Shown piece by piece: positions 25,408 through 35,035 of a stretch of 64,000 nucleotides of DNA. The notes beneath the pieces were generated by a model. That model was not told where the DNA came from, made no database searches, and saw nothing but the letters and a program-made list of their open reading frames with translations. The position numbers were made by a program, and so were the translations under genes. Positions within the stretch are counted from its first letter, which is position 1. The number at the start of each line of letters is the position of its first letter. Source of the DNA: Streptacidiphilus sp041262525 (GTDB taxonomy: Bacteria; Actinomycetota; Actinomycetes; Streptomycetales; Streptomycetaceae); the NCBI RefSeq assembly GCF_041262525.1, contig NZ_JBGCCK010000003.1, positions 248,001 through 312,000 of the forward strand. Direction: 5' to 3'.

Positions 25408-26475
<1,068 letters not shown>

Positions 26476-26501
26476 CCCGGAAGCGGAACCCATCCGACCG
26501 G

Positions 26502-26530
26502 GTGACGCGTACGGCTCACGCCACTAGGGT
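26502..26530 (+). promoter_or_regulatory. Candidate housekeeping-type promoter
   Basis: GTGACG (26502-26507), a 17-bp spacer and TAGGGT (26525-26530) fit the main Streptomyces vegetative promoter pattern. The start codon of the membrane protein gene is 26 bp downstream of the -10 box. Confidence 0.45.
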
Positions 26531-26555
26531 GCCGCGCGTAGAAGGGAGCCCGGCC

Positions 26556-27446
26556 ATGGGGCAGACGTCGTTCACGGTGGGAGTCCTGCGCCAGGCACAG
26601 CAGTTGGAGGCCGAGCTCGGGCGTGTCGCGCAGACGCCCGCGACGGCGGCCCCGCGCGCGCAGGTCGAGGGGGACCTCACCGTGGCCCGCGATGCGGCGG
26701 CCGGAGGCGGGGGCTGGTGGAGCCGGTTCATGGACTGGGCCACCGGCGCGAGCGTCGAGATTGCCTGGGGAGCGCTGCACCGTGCGCAGCGTGCCCTGGT
26801 CACCGTCCAGCCCGCCGAGAGCCTGCGGGCCCAGGTCCCGCGCCTGGAGGAGATCGCCCGGTCGACCTTCGCGCCGGACCGGGCCAAGTCCGAGATCCAG
26901 ACCCTCGATTCGTGGCGCGACCCCGCCGTCGCGCCCGACCCGCTGGTCGCCCAGCGCATCCTGGCGGCGCACCACGCCGTCTCCGACGCCCGCCACCAGC
27001 AGGTGCGCCGGACGCGCAACGCGCTCTACGCGCTGCTCGGAGTCTGCGCCGCGCTGGTCGTCGCGCTCTGGGTCACCGGGGTGACCGGCGGGCCGGTTGT
27101 CGGCCTGGGCGCGCTGTCCGGGGCGCTTTCGGTGGTGGTGCTGGCCGACAAGCAGTCCGGGGGCACCGGCGTCTACAACCTCGTCCCCGCCCAGGGGCTT
27201 CTGAAGCTCGTCGCCGGAGCGGCCACTGCAGTCCTGGCGGTCAAGGTGATCGACGGCTCCGGCGGCGTCGCCGTCTCGGACAGCCGCGACGCCCTCTACG
27301 CCGTGGTCTTCGGCTTCGTCCAGCAGGCGTTCACGCGGCTGGTCGACCAGCAGGCCCAGGTGCTGTCCCAGGGACCCGACGCCCGCAACAGCACGGACGC
27401 CACCGGCGCCCCGGCGGCCCCGGCGCCGGGCGCGGCGGGGGCCTGA
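26556..27446 (+). CDS. Membrane protein of unknown function
   Basis: 296 residues. ATG 26556 follows GAAGGGAG. The N-terminal about 150 residues are helical and soluble (VLRQAQQLEAELGRV, ALHRAQRALVTVQ), followed by hydrophobic segments at about 157-175 (ALYALLGVCAALVVALWV), 183-200 and 215-235. The tail is Ala/Pro-rich. I do not recognise a named domain. It has its own promoter candidate and no operon partner. Confidence 0.8.
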   Translation: MGQTSFTVGVLRQAQQLEAELGRVAQTPATAAPRAQVEGDLTVARDAAAGGGGWWSRFMDWATGASVEIAWGALHRAQRALVTVQPAESLRAQVPRLEEIARSTFAPDRAKSEIQTLDSWRDPAVAPDPLVAQRILAAHHAVSDARHQQVRRTRNALYALLGVCAALVVALWVTGVTGGPVVGLGALSGALSVVVLADKQSGGTGVYNLVPAQGLLKLVAGAATAVLAVKVIDGSGGVAVSDSRDALYAVVFGFVQQAFTRLVDQQAQVLSQGPDARNSTDATGAPAAPAPGAAGA

Positions 27447-27449
27447 AGT

Positions 27450-27475
27450 CGGGGTCCGAAGCCGGGGACCGAAGC
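27450..27475. repeat. Tandem 13-bp duplication
   Basis: CGGGGTCCGAAGC (27450-27462) is followed directly by CGGGGACCGAAGC (27463-27475), in the 36-bp gap between convergent genes. Confidence 0.7.
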
Positions 27476-27482
27476 CGGCGAC

Positions 27483-28472
27483 CTACGGCGAACCGTGGAA
27501 GGTCCGGCGGTAGGCGGTCGGGGAGACGCCCAGCACCGTCTGCATGTGCTGGCGCAGCGACGCCGCGCTGCCGAAGCCCACCTCGTGGGCGACCCGGTCC
27601 ACCGTCAGGTCGCCGTGCTCCAGCAGCTGCCGGGCCCGCTGGACCCGCTGCACCAGCAGCCACTGCACCGGGCTCTGGCCCGTCTCGTCGCGGAACCTGC
27701 GGGTGAAGGTGCGCACGCTCATCGAGCACTGTTCCGCCAGTTGACCGAGTGTCAGCGGCTGCTCCAATCGCTCCAGCGCCCAGCTCCGGGCCGGGGCAGT
27801 GCCCTCGACGCCGGGTTGGGGGACGGCGGCGTCCACGTACTGCGCCTGGCCGCCCTCGCGCCAGGGGGCGACGACGCAGCGGCGGGCGACGTAGTTGGCG
27901 ACCGCCGAGCCGTGGTCGCGGCGGACGATGTGCAGGCAGAGGTCCACGCCCGCCGCGACGCCGCCGGAGCTGAGCAGGTCGCCGTCGTCGACGAAGAGCA
28001 CGTCCGGGTCCAGCTGCGCCTTCGGGAAGAGCTGCCGGAACTGCTCGGTGTAGCGCCAGTGCGTGGTGGCCCGGCGGCCGTCGAGCAGCCCGGCCGCGCC
28101 GAGCACGAAGGAGCCGGTGCAGATGGAGACCAGCCGCGTCCCCGGCCGGATGTGGCCCAACGCCCACTCCAGCTCGGGTGAGAGTCGACCCTCCGTGAAG
28201 ACCGGGCCCAGTTCGAAGGAGGCCGGGATGACCACCGTGTCGGCCTCGGCCAGCAGCTCCGGGCCGTGGTCCACGCTGATCCGGAAGTCGCTGCCGGTGC
28301 GCACCGGACCGCCGTCCAGAGTGCAGGTGCGCACCCGGTAAAGGGGTGCGGCGCCGCGCTCGTGGGCCGACTCGAAGATGCGCGAAGGCGTCGCCAGCTC
28401 GAAGGCGACCACGCCCTCCAGCGCGAGGATCGCGACCTCGTGCGGCGGTGCGGGGGCGGTTGCGTGCGTCAT
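27483..28472 (-). CDS. GlxA-family AraC-type transcription regulator
   Basis: 329 residues. Residues about 10-185 are a DJ-1/PfpI-like amidotransferase domain (EVAILALEGVVAFELATPS, SICTGSFVLGAAGLLDG with the nucleophile-elbow Cys). Residues about 225-325 carry the double helix-turn-helix AraC DNA-binding domain (LTLGQLAEQCSMSVRTFTR, VAHEVGFGSAASLRQHM). It is divergent from the MFS transporter, the usual arrangement for a local regulator. The ligand is unknown. Confidence 0.92.
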   Translation of the reverse strand: MTHATAPAPPHEVAILALEGVVAFELATPSRIFESAHERGAAPLYRVRTCTLDGGPVRTGSDFRISVDHGPELLAEADTVVIPASFELGPVFTEGRLSPELEWALGHIRPGTRLVSICTGSFVLGAAGLLDGRRATTHWRYTEQFRQLFPKAQLDPDVLFVDDGDLLSSGGVAAGVDLCLHIVRRDHGSAVANYVARRCVVAPWREGGQAQYVDAAVPQPGVEGTAPARSWALERLEQPLTLGQLAEQCSMSVRTFTRRFRDETGQSPVQWLLVQRVQRARQLLEHGDLTVDRVAHEVGFGSAASLRQHMQTVLGVSPTAYRRTFHGSP

Positions 28473-28497
28473 GCCTCCACTCTCCCCCTGGCCCGAT

Positions 28498-28509
28498 CCT
28501 TGCGCAAGG
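28498..28509. promoter_or_regulatory. Palindrome between GlxA regulator and MFS transporter
   Basis: CCTTGCGCAAGG is a perfect 12-bp palindrome in the 88-bp divergent region, a candidate regulator site. Confidence 0.35.
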
Positions 28510-28560
28510 TGGCCATCCAGCCACTCGATGGTCCGGTCGTCGCTCCGCCATGCTCCTGTC

Positions 28561-29892
28561 GTGACCGATCAGCTGACCCCCGCCGCCACCACCGCCACCC
28601 CTCAAGCACCCCCGGCTGCCCGCGGTCCGCGCCTGCACTACGCGTGGATCGTCGCCGTCGTCGCCCTGCTCGTGCTGGTCGGCGCGGCCGGGTTCCGGTC
28701 GACCCCCGCGCTGCTGATGGAGCCGCTGCACCACGAGTTCGGCTGGTCGCACGGCCTGGTCGGGGCGGCCGTCTCGATCAACATGCTGCTCAACGGCCTC
28801 GCCGCGCCCTTCGCCGCCGCGCTGATGGACCGCTTCGGGGTGCGCCGCGTCGTCTCCGCAGCGCTCGGCATGATGGCCCTCGGCTCCGGGGCCACCCTGC
28901 TGATGACGCAGCCGTGGCAACTGCTGCTCTCCTGGGGCGTCCTGGTCGGCCTCGGCTCAGGATCGATGGCGCTCGCCTTCAGCGCCACCGTCACCGGCCG
29001 CTGGTTCGTCGCCAGGCGCGGGCTGGTCACCGGCGTGCTGACCGCCGCGAGTGCCGCCGGCAACCTGGTCTTCCTGCCGGTGCTGGCCTGGCTGGTGCAG
29101 CAGTACGGCTGGCGCAGCGCCTCGATGACCGTCGCGATCTGCGCCGTCGCCGTCGTCCCGATCGTCGCCCTGCTGATGCGCGAGCGCCCCTCCGACCTCG
29201 GCCTGCTGCCCTACGGCGCGCCCGAGGACTACGCCGAGCCCGCCGTCGACACCGGCAAGGGCCTGCGCGCCCTCCGCGTGCTGCGCGAGGCGTCGCGCAC
29301 CAAGGCCTTCTGGCTGCTGACCGCCTCGTTCGCGATCTGCGGCGCGAGCACCAACGGCCTGGTCGGCACCCACTTCATCCCCGCCGCCGGAGACCACGGC
29401 ATGGCGGAGACGGCCGCTGCGAGCCTGCTCGCGCTGGTCGGGGTCTTCGACGTCGTCGGCACGGTCTTCTCCGGCTGGCTCACCGACCGGATGGACTCGC
29501 GCAAGCTGCTCGGCGTCTACTACCTGCTGCGCGGCATCTCGCTGCTGTTCCTGCCGGTGCTCTTCGCGCATACCGTGCACCCGAGCATGGTGGTCTTCAT
29601 CATCTTCTACGGCCTTGACTGGGTCGCCACCGTGCCGCCCACCGTCGCCCTGTGCCGGGAGTGGTTCGGCGAGGACGCACCCATCGTCTTCGGCTGGGTC
29701 CTCTGCGGCCACCAGGCGGGCGCGGCGATCGTCGCCGCCGCAGCCGGCGTGATCCGCGACCAGCTCGGCAGCTACGACCTCGCCTGGTACGGCGCGGGCG
29801 CGCTCTGCGCGGTCGCGGCGACCTGCTCGGTGCTGCTGCGCCGTCCGAAGCAGCAGCCGCCCGCCGGGGTCAGCCTTCCAGCAACTGCCTGA
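28561..29892 (+). CDS. MFS transporter, 12 transmembrane segments
   Basis: 443 residues, GTG 28561. The cytoplasmic N-terminus is Ala/Pro-rich (about 25 residues). The first repeat carries ALMDRFGVRRVVSAALGM, the MFS loop 2-3 motif; the second carries GWLTDRMDSRKLLGVYY. The pattern of hydrophobic segments fits 12 helices, of the oxalate/formate-antiporter-like MFS group by general appearance. It is probably controlled by the adjacent GlxA-type regulator. Its last 23 bp overlap the end of the convergent flavin reductase gene. Confidence 0.88.
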   Translation: MTDQLTPAATTATPQAPPAARGPRLHYAWIVAVVALLVLVGAAGFRSTPALLMEPLHHEFGWSHGLVGAAVSINMLLNGLAAPFAAALMDRFGVRRVVSAALGMMALGSGATLLMTQPWQLLLSWGVLVGLGSGSMALAFSATVTGRWFVARRGLVTGVLTAASAAGNLVFLPVLAWLVQQYGWRSASMTVAICAVAVVPIVALLMRERPSDLGLLPYGAPEDYAEPAVDTGKGLRALRVLREASRTKAFWLLTASFAICGASTNGLVGTHFIPAAGDHGMAETAAASLLALVGVFDVVGTVFSGWLTDRMDSRKLLGVYYLLRGISLLFLPVLFAHTVHPSMVVFIIFYGLDWVATVPPTVALCREWFGEDAPIVFGWVLCGHQAGAAIVAAAAGVIRDQLGSYDLAWYGAGALCAVAATCSVLLRRPKQQPPAGVSLPATA

Positions 29893-30490
29893 ACGAACTG
29901 CGGTAGAAGACGAGCGGCCCCGCCTCGCCCCCGCGCGGGGCGGCCAGCTCGCGGACCCGGCCGAGCACGATCAGGTGGTCCCCGCCGGTGTGCACGGCGT
30001 GGATGGTGCAGTCGACCCAGGCCAGCGCGTCCGCCAGCCGTGGCGAGCCGGTCGCGGGCGCGGGCTGCCAGTCGACCCCGGCGAACTTGTCCGCACCGGT
30101 CGAGCTGCTGACGGCGAAGGAGCGGCAGAGCGGGCCCTGGTCGTCCGCGAGCACATTGACGCAGAACGCCCCCGCTCGCGCGATCCGCGGCCAACTGGCG
30201 GAGGTCCTCGCCACGTTGAAGCAGATCAGCGGTGGATCCAGCGACAGCGACGCGAAGGACTGGCAGGCGAAGCCGACCGGTCGCCCGTCCTCCCCGGCGG
30301 CGGTGATCACGGTCACCCCGGTCGCGAAGTGCCCGAGCGCGTCCCGCAGCGCGGGCGCGTTCCCCTCCTCCGGGCCGACGGTGAGATCCGCGCGCTCGAC
30401 CGACTGTTCCACCGCACGCAGCACCGCGGGCGTCGCGCCGCTCTCCCGCAGGTAGCGGACGGCCGCCACGGCCATTCCCTCGTGACCCAT
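29870..30490 (-). CDS. Flavin reductase-like FMN-binding protein
   Basis: 206 residues. ATG 30490 follows GGAGGA. The flavin_reduct domain spans about 45-200: LGHFATGVTVITAAGEDGRPVGF (two parts), SFASLSLDPPLICFNV, and FCVNVLADDQ. Such proteins supply reduced FMN/FAD to two-component monooxygenases. No monooxygenase large subunit is in the window, so its partner is elsewhere or absent. The first about 40 residues are an extension. It has its own upstream inverted repeat at 30519-30537. The 3' end overlaps the MFS gene by 23 bp. Confidence 0.9.
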   Translation of the reverse strand: MGHEGMAVAAVRYLRESGATPAVLRAVEQSVERADLTVGPEEGNAPALRDALGHFATGVTVITAAGEDGRPVGFACQSFASLSLDPPLICFNVARTSASWPRIARAGAFCVNVLADDQGPLCRSFAVSSSTGADKFAGVDWQPAPATGSPRLADALAWVDCTIHAVHTGGDHLIVLGRVRELAAPRGGEAGPLVFYRSSFRQLLEG

Positions 30491-30518
30491 GGAGTCCTCC
30501 GGTCGTCGTGTTTTCCAT

Positions 30519-30537
30519 TGAAGATGACACTTCTTCA
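30519..30537. promoter_or_regulatory. Inverted repeat upstream of flavin reductase
   Basis: TGAAGA (30519-30524), a 7-bp spacer and TCTTCA (30532-30537) form a perfect 6-bp dyad 29 bp upstream of the flavin reductase ATG. It differs from the shared CTGACGG operator. Confidence 0.4.
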
Positions 30538-30564
30538 GAGCGGAAGAGCGATGGTCGAGCCAAA

Positions 30565-30609
30565 CGGATCACCGCCGAACGGATCACCGCCCGTCGGATC
30601 ATCGCCCGT
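30565..30609. repeat. 15-bp tandem repeat spanning the enoyl-CoA hydratase stop
   Basis: Three near-copies of CGGATCACCGCCCGT (starts at 30565, 30580 and 30595) cross the stop codon at 30599-30601 of the minus-strand gene. Confidence 0.7.
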
Positions 30610-31387
30610 CGAAGCGGGCCTCGCGGCGTTCGACGAAGGCGCGGACGCCCTCCTGGGCGTCCCGCGTCGTCATGTTGATCTCCTGCGCGGTCGCCTCCGC
30701 CTCGAAGGCCGTCGCCCGGTCGACGTCCAGCGACGCGTTCACCAGCGCCTTCGTCAGCGCGTAGGCCCGCGTCGGGCCGGCAGCGAGCCGCTCCGCCCAG
30801 TCCGCGACGGTCTTCTCCAACTCGTCCGCCGGCACGACCCGGTTCACCAGGCCCAGCCGCTCCGCGTCCGGCGCGCGCACCTTCTCGCCGAAGAAGAGCA
30901 GCTCCTTGGCCCGCTGCGGTCCGACCAGCCTGGGCAGCAGCCAGGCCGCGCCGCCGTCCGGCACCAGACCGCGCTTCGCGAAGACCTGCACCAACGACGC
31001 GCTCTCGGCGGCCACCACCAGGTCGCAGGCCAGCGCCAGCTGCACGCCGACCCCGGCCGCCACCCCGTTGAGCGCGCAGAGCACCGGCTTCTCGCAGTCC
31101 AGCACCGCCGCCACCATCCGCTGCACGCCGCGCCGCAGCATCCGCGCCACGTCGCCCGCGGCCCTCTCCCCGCCCGCGCCGCCGCTGAGATCCGCGCCCG
31201 AGCAGAACGCCCGCCCGGCGCCCGTCAGCACGACGACCCGGATCTGCGGGTCCGCCGAGGCGGCCTCCAGCTCCGCGATCAGCCGCTCCCGCAGCTCCGC
31301 CGTCACGGCGTTCAACGCCTCCGGCCGGTTCAGCGTCAGCCGCAGCAGGCCGGCGTCCCCGCGCTCCACCAGCAACGACGCGCTCAC
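30599..31387 (-). CDS. Enoyl-CoA hydratase/isomerase family protein
   Basis: 262 residues from GTG 31387, which overlaps the upstream stop by 4 bp (GTGA); GTG 31393 is an alternative two codons longer. The crotonase fold shows LNRPEALNAVTAELRE, the oxyanion-hole segment RAFCSGADLSGG, and CALNGVAAGVGVQLALACD. The first catalytic Glu position of hydratases is not obvious in AAGVGVQLAL, so isomerase or other crotonase chemistry is possible. It is coupled to the ADP-forming synthetase upstream and thus belongs to the operon controlled near 33.59 kb. Confidence 0.9.
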   Translation of the reverse strand: MSASLLVERGDAGLLRLTLNRPEALNAVTAELRERLIAELEAASADPQIRVVVLTGAGRAFCSGADLSGGAGGERAAGDVARMLRRGVQRMVAAVLDCEKPVLCALNGVAAGVGVQLALACDLVVAAESASLVQVFAKRGLVPDGGAAWLLPRLVGPQRAKELLFFGEKVRAPDAERLGLVNRVVPADELEKTVADWAERLAAGPTRAYALTKALVNASLDVDRATAFEAEATAQEINMTTRDAQEGVRAFVERREARFDGR

Positions 31388-33546
31388 TGACACACCGCCA
31401 GTGCGTCCAGCGCGACCACGCCCTTGCCGCGTTCCAGCACCACCAGCGGGTTGATGTCCAGCTCCGCCAGCTCGTCGCCCAGTTCCAGCGCCATCCGCTG
31501 CACCTTCAGCACCACGTCGACCAAGGCCTCCACATCCATCGGAGGCAGTCCCCGCACGCCCTCCAGCAGCGGCCAGCAGCGCAGTTCGCGCAGCATCCCG
31601 CGTACCTCGTCCTGTCCGAACGGCGGCACCCGGACCGCCGAGTCGCGCAGCACCTCCACGAAGATGCCGCCCATCCCCACCGTCACCGTCGGCCCGAAGG
31701 TGACGTCCTGGCCGATGCCGACGACCATTTCGACCCCTGCCTCCACCATCTGGCAGACCAGCACGCCGTCCAGCCGCGGGATGCCCGCCGCCCGCGCGTT
31801 GTCGGTCAGCTCGCGGAAGGCGTCCCGTACCTGGCTCGCGCTGGTCAGCCCGACCTTCACCAGGCCCAGCTCCGTCTTGTGCGCGACGCCCGGCGCCGAG
31901 CCCTTCAGCACCACCGGGTAGCCGACCACGCCCGCCGCCCGCACCGCGCCGGCCGCACTGGTGACCAGCTGCTCCCTGGGCACCCTGATCCCGTACGCGC
32001 GCAGCAGCTGCTTGGCCGCGAACTCGCTCAGCTGCTCCCCGCCGCGCAGCACCCGCTGCGCCTTCACCTTGCCCGCGCAGGCCTCACGCGGGGCCGCGTC
32101 GAAGGGGGAGCGGTAGCCGCGCACGAAGTCGTGGTGCTCCAGGTAGGCGGCGACCGCCTTCACGCAGTTGCCGAAGGTGCGGAAGACCGCGACCCGGGAG
32201 GATCCCAGCAGCGTCGTCCGGTACGCGTCCTCCGTGCCGAGCGGCGAACCCCAGATGACGCAGACCAGCTTGTCCGTGGTCTCGGCGACCTCGACCAGGT
32301 CCTGCGCCAGCTTGTCGCTCATCGGCGGGAACGGCCCGGTGATCGGACAGATCAGCACGCCCACGCTCGAGTCGGCCACGATCGCGTCCAGGATCTTACG
32401 ACCGCGCCAGTCGCCCACCGGGTGCCCGCCGTTGTCGATCGGGTTGGCGACGCTCAGGTAGTCGGGGATCCACTGGTGCAGCTCGTCCTGCTTGGTCTGG
32501 CTCAGCCGGGGCAGGGTGAGCCCGGCCGCGGACGCCATGTCCGCGAGATGCGCGCCGGTCCCTCCGGAGATGGAGTAGACGACGACGCCCTTCGCCTGCG
32601 GCGGCTTGGCGCGCGCCAGCAGCGCGGCGGTGTCCTGCAGTTCGTCCAGGCCGTCGACGCGGATCACGCCGTACTGCCGGAAGGCCGCGTCGACCACGTC
32701 GTCCGAGCCGGTCAGCTTGCCGGTGTGGGACTGCGCCATCCGCGCGCCCTCGTCGGTGCGGCCGACCTTCACCGCGACGACGGGCACGCCGCGTCGCGCG
32801 GCGTGGTCGGCGGCGAGCAGGAAGCCGCGGCCGTCCTTGATGCCCTCGATGTAGGCGGCGATCGCGCCGATCTCGGGCTGGTCGGCGAACCACTGGACGA
32901 AGTCGGCGACCTCCAGGTCGGCCTCGTTGCCGGTGGGCGCCCAGTGGCTCAGCCGGATGCCGAGCTGCTGGAGGGTGAAGAGGGGCCGGCCCTGGTGGCC
33001 GCTCTGGGTGATCAGCGCGACGGCCGGTCCGGTCAGGTCGTCGCGGAACCGCTCGAAGGCGTTGAGGTTGGTGTTGGGACCGAGCAGCCGCAGCCCGGTG
33101 GGCGCGTCCGCGATCAGCCGCTCCAGCTTGCGCTGCGCCTCCCGCCCGCTGTCGCCGGTCTCGGCGAACCCCGAGGCGAAGGCGACGGCGAACTTCACCT
33201 TGGCCTCCACCAGCTGTGGCACGACCGCTGCCGGGTCCGCCAGCAGGATCACCGCCAGGTCGATCGGGCCCTCGCCGGGCGCGGTCGGGATGGACGCCAG
33301 GTCCGGGTAGCAGGGCTGCCCGTCGACCTCCTGCCGTCCGGGGTTGACCGCGTGCATCCGCGCACCGACCCGCTCCGACCAGGCCCGCAGTTGGCGGGTG
33401 ATCCCGGTGTTGGGCCGTCCTTCCGTGTCCGAGGCGCCGATCACCGCCACGGCGGCGGGGCGGAAGAAGCGGTCCAGATCGACCGTGCGCGGGCGCAGGG
33501 GCCGGCCGCTCACGTCGGTGTCGGTGTCGCTGTCCGTGTCCCGCAT
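31384..33546 (-). CDS. ADP-forming acyl-CoA synthetase (acetate-CoA ligase family)
   Basis: 720 residues. ATG 33546 follows TCGGAGGAG. It is a fused alpha-beta enzyme: CoA-binding domain (about 25-150, VAVIGASDTEGRPNTG), succinyl-CoA-ligase-like domains (SQSGH-type ALITQSGHQGRPLF, then MAQSHTGKLTGSDDVVDAA), and a C-terminal ATP-grasp domain (about 510-715, VVLKGSAPGVAHKTELGLVK, ELDINPLVVL). It makes acyl-CoA with ATP giving ADP and phosphate; the acid is unknown. A Thr/Asp repeat (DTDSDTDTDV) lies at the N-terminus. The gene is divergent from DoxX with two operator copies in between. Confidence 0.92.
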   Translation of the reverse strand: MRDTDSDTDTDVSGRPLRPRTVDLDRFFRPAAVAVIGASDTEGRPNTGITRQLRAWSERVGARMHAVNPGRQEVDGQPCYPDLASIPTAPGEGPIDLAVILLADPAAVVPQLVEAKVKFAVAFASGFAETGDSGREAQRKLERLIADAPTGLRLLGPNTNLNAFERFRDDLTGPAVALITQSGHQGRPLFTLQQLGIRLSHWAPTGNEADLEVADFVQWFADQPEIGAIAAYIEGIKDGRGFLLAADHAARRGVPVVAVKVGRTDEGARMAQSHTGKLTGSDDVVDAAFRQYGVIRVDGLDELQDTAALLARAKPPQAKGVVVYSISGGTGAHLADMASAAGLTLPRLSQTKQDELHQWIPDYLSVANPIDNGGHPVGDWRGRKILDAIVADSSVGVLICPITGPFPPMSDKLAQDLVEVAETTDKLVCVIWGSPLGTEDAYRTTLLGSSRVAVFRTFGNCVKAVAAYLEHHDFVRGYRSPFDAAPREACAGKVKAQRVLRGGEQLSEFAAKQLLRAYGIRVPREQLVTSAAGAVRAAGVVGYPVVLKGSAPGVAHKTELGLVKVGLTSASQVRDAFRELTDNARAAGIPRLDGVLVCQMVEAGVEMVVGIGQDVTFGPTVTVGMGGIFVEVLRDSAVRVPPFGQDEVRGMLRELRCWPLLEGVRGLPPMDVEALVDVVLKVQRMALELGDELAELDINPLVVLERGKGVVALDALAVCQ

Positions 33547-33576
33547 GGCTGCTCCTCCGATCCTTGCTGACGAGAA

Positions 33577-33597
33577 AATCTGACGTACCATCAGATT
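33577..33597. promoter_or_regulatory. Shared operator (ADP-forming synthetase/DoxX divergent promoter), copy 1
   Basis: The core CTGACGTACCATCAG (33580-33594) is extended by AAT and ATT on its two sides. It lies about 31 bp upstream of the synthetase ATG at 33546. Confidence 0.7.
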
Positions 33598-33630
33598 ACT
33601 GTTGGGGCAGCTTGGCAGGAAGACGTAAAA

Positions 33631-33645
33631 CTGACGCATCGTCAG
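33631..33645. promoter_or_regulatory. Shared operator, copy 2 (DoxX side)
   Basis: CTGACGCATCGTCAG (flanked by A and T) has matching CTGACG/CGTCAG arms. It lies 37 bp upstream of the DoxX GTG and 51 bp centre-to-centre from copy 1. Confidence 0.65.
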
Positions 33646-33681
33646 TCAATCGGCACGGGGGCTGGAGAGGAGTGACCGCGG

Positions 33682-34146
33682 GTGCAGACAGTGCACACCT
33701 ACGGATTGTCGGCGGGGGAGTCGTTCGCGGTGCTCCGCATAGGCCTGGGGCTCTGGTGGCTGGAGAGCTGGCGCCACAAGGACAAGAAGGGCTGGCTGCA
33801 GCGCTCCACCGGCATCGACTGGGCCAAGGGCGTCGCCGCCCGGCACCGCTGGGGCTTCGTCCGCACGTCCTTCGACCGGATCGTCGCGCCGCGGCCGAAA
33901 CCGATGGCGTACGTCGTCGTCTTCGCGGAGCTGGCGCTGGGGCTCGGGCTGACCTTCGGGCTGCTCAGCCCGATCGCGCTGGCGGCCGGCCTGCTGCTGA
34001 ACCTTCTCTACTTCGTGCTGATGATCCACGACTGGGCCGAGCAGGGACAGAACCTGATGATGGCGCTGGTCTCGCTGGTCTGCCTGCTCGCCGCGAGCTG
34101 GCAGTGCTGGTCCCTGGACCACGCCTTCCACCTCTTCGGCGCGTGA
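33682..34146 (+). CDS. DoxX-family membrane protein
   Basis: 154 residues, GTG 33682 after GGAGAGGAG. Four hydrophobic segments are visible, including FAVLRIGLGLWWLESW, MAYVVVFAELALGLGLTFGLL and IALAAGLLLNLLYFVLMI. The family spans thiosulfate:quinone oxidoreductase subunits and mycobacterial membrane redox proteins. It forms an operon with the DUF35 gene 13 bp downstream, within the shared-operator regulon. Confidence 0.85.
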   Translation: MQTVHTYGLSAGESFAVLRIGLGLWWLESWRHKDKKGWLQRSTGIDWAKGVAARHRWGFVRTSFDRIVAPRPKPMAYVVVFAELALGLGLTFGLLSPIALAAGLLLNLLYFVLMIHDWAEQGQNLMMALVSLVCLLAASWQCWSLDHAFHLFGA

Positions 34147-34159
34147 GGAGAACCCACCC

Positions 34160-34582
34160 GTGACCGCGATCCCCCGCACCGACCTGCCCGAGCCGGACGC
34201 CTTCACCCAGCCCTACTGGGACGCCGCCGCCGAGGGCCGCCTGCTCCTCCGCCGCTGCGACGCCTGCGGCCGCGCGCACCACTACCCGCGCGAGTTCTGC
34301 CCGTACTGCTGGAGCGAGGACGTCCACTGGGAGCAGGCGAGCGGCCGGGCCACGCTTTACACCTGGTCCGTCGTCCACGCCAACGACCTCCCACCCTTCC
34401 GCGAGCGCCTGCCGTACATCGCGGCGGTGGTGCAGTTGGCGGAGGGGCCGCGCCTGATGACGACGCTGGTGGGATGCGATCCGACGGAGCTTCAGGTGGA
34501 TATGCCGGTCATCGCCGACTTTGCGGCTTTCTCTGCGGCGGACGAGCCTGGACCCCTGGTGCCGGTCTTCAGCGTGCAGTAG
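34160..34582 (+). CDS. DUF35 OB-fold/zinc-ribbon protein (ChsH2-like acyl-CoA-binding partner)
   Basis: 140 residues, GTG 34160 after GAGGAGAA. An N-terminal helix (QPYWDAAAEGRLLLRRC) leads to a rubredoxin-like zinc ribbon with CDACG and CPYCW, then an OB-fold (GRATLYTWSVVHAND). Such proteins pair with thiolase-superfamily proteins and gate the acyl-CoA, as ChsH2 does with Ltp2. The nearest thiolase-like genes are at 39599 and 50447, not adjacent. The second DUF35 at 49938 sits next to its own thiolase, so this copy may serve the one at 39599. Confidence 0.88.
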   Translation: MTAIPRTDLPEPDAFTQPYWDAAAEGRLLLRRCDACGRAHHYPREFCPYCWSEDVHWEQASGRATLYTWSVVHANDLPPFRERLPYIAAVVQLAEGPRLMTTLVGCDPTELQVDMPVIADFAAFSAADEPGPLVPVFSVQ

Positions 34583-34598
34583 TCAGTTGCAACACCTC

Positions 34599-34701
34599 GG
34601 GGGCGCGAGGAACTGCGCGACAAGCCACCCACGCGCGGATGGCCCTGCGCACTGAGGACCATCCGCACGCCGGTGGTTTCTCGCGCAGAGCCTCGCGCCC
34701 C
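34599..34701. repeat. Long inverted repeat, copy 5 (short arms)
   Basis: GGGGGCGCGAGGAACTGC on the left, mirrored by GCGCAGAGCCTCGCGCCCC on the right, with GCGGATGGCCCTGCGC near the centre. It starts 16 bp after the DUF35 stop; GTTGCAAC lies just outside the left arm. Confidence 0.88.
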
Positions 34702-35035
34702 TGGAGGTGCCGGGCGACCCAGGTATGACTGCGCGACACCCCGTGAGTGTTGCTGTGAGCCACCTGTGACCTTAGACACATCGAGTGATGCGCACGCGAA
34801 GCGCTCCGACGCACCGGTCGGCCGAGGTCCGCGCTGGCAGGCCCGGCGTGTCGACGCTGACTGCGGCTCAATTCCACTCGGTTTACTGCACGCCGTTGCG
34901 GTCCCGCATCACTCGATGGGGGTACCGTGGCGCGGGTGACGCCTGCACAGAAGGGTGCCGGTGTACGACCCGAAGGGTGGCAGCGCAGCGGCTTCACGGT
35001 CCGCGTCACGTCGATCACCTGCGAGGATCCCCCCT
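34702..35035 (+). other. Non-coding stretch upstream of L,D-transpeptidase
   Basis: No gene is supported here. A weak promoter candidate is TTGCTG (34750-34755), 17 bp, TAGACA (34773-34778). If used it would give a leader of about 250 bases. A GAGGA ribosome site at 35022-35026 serves the gene at 35036. Confidence 0.4.
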
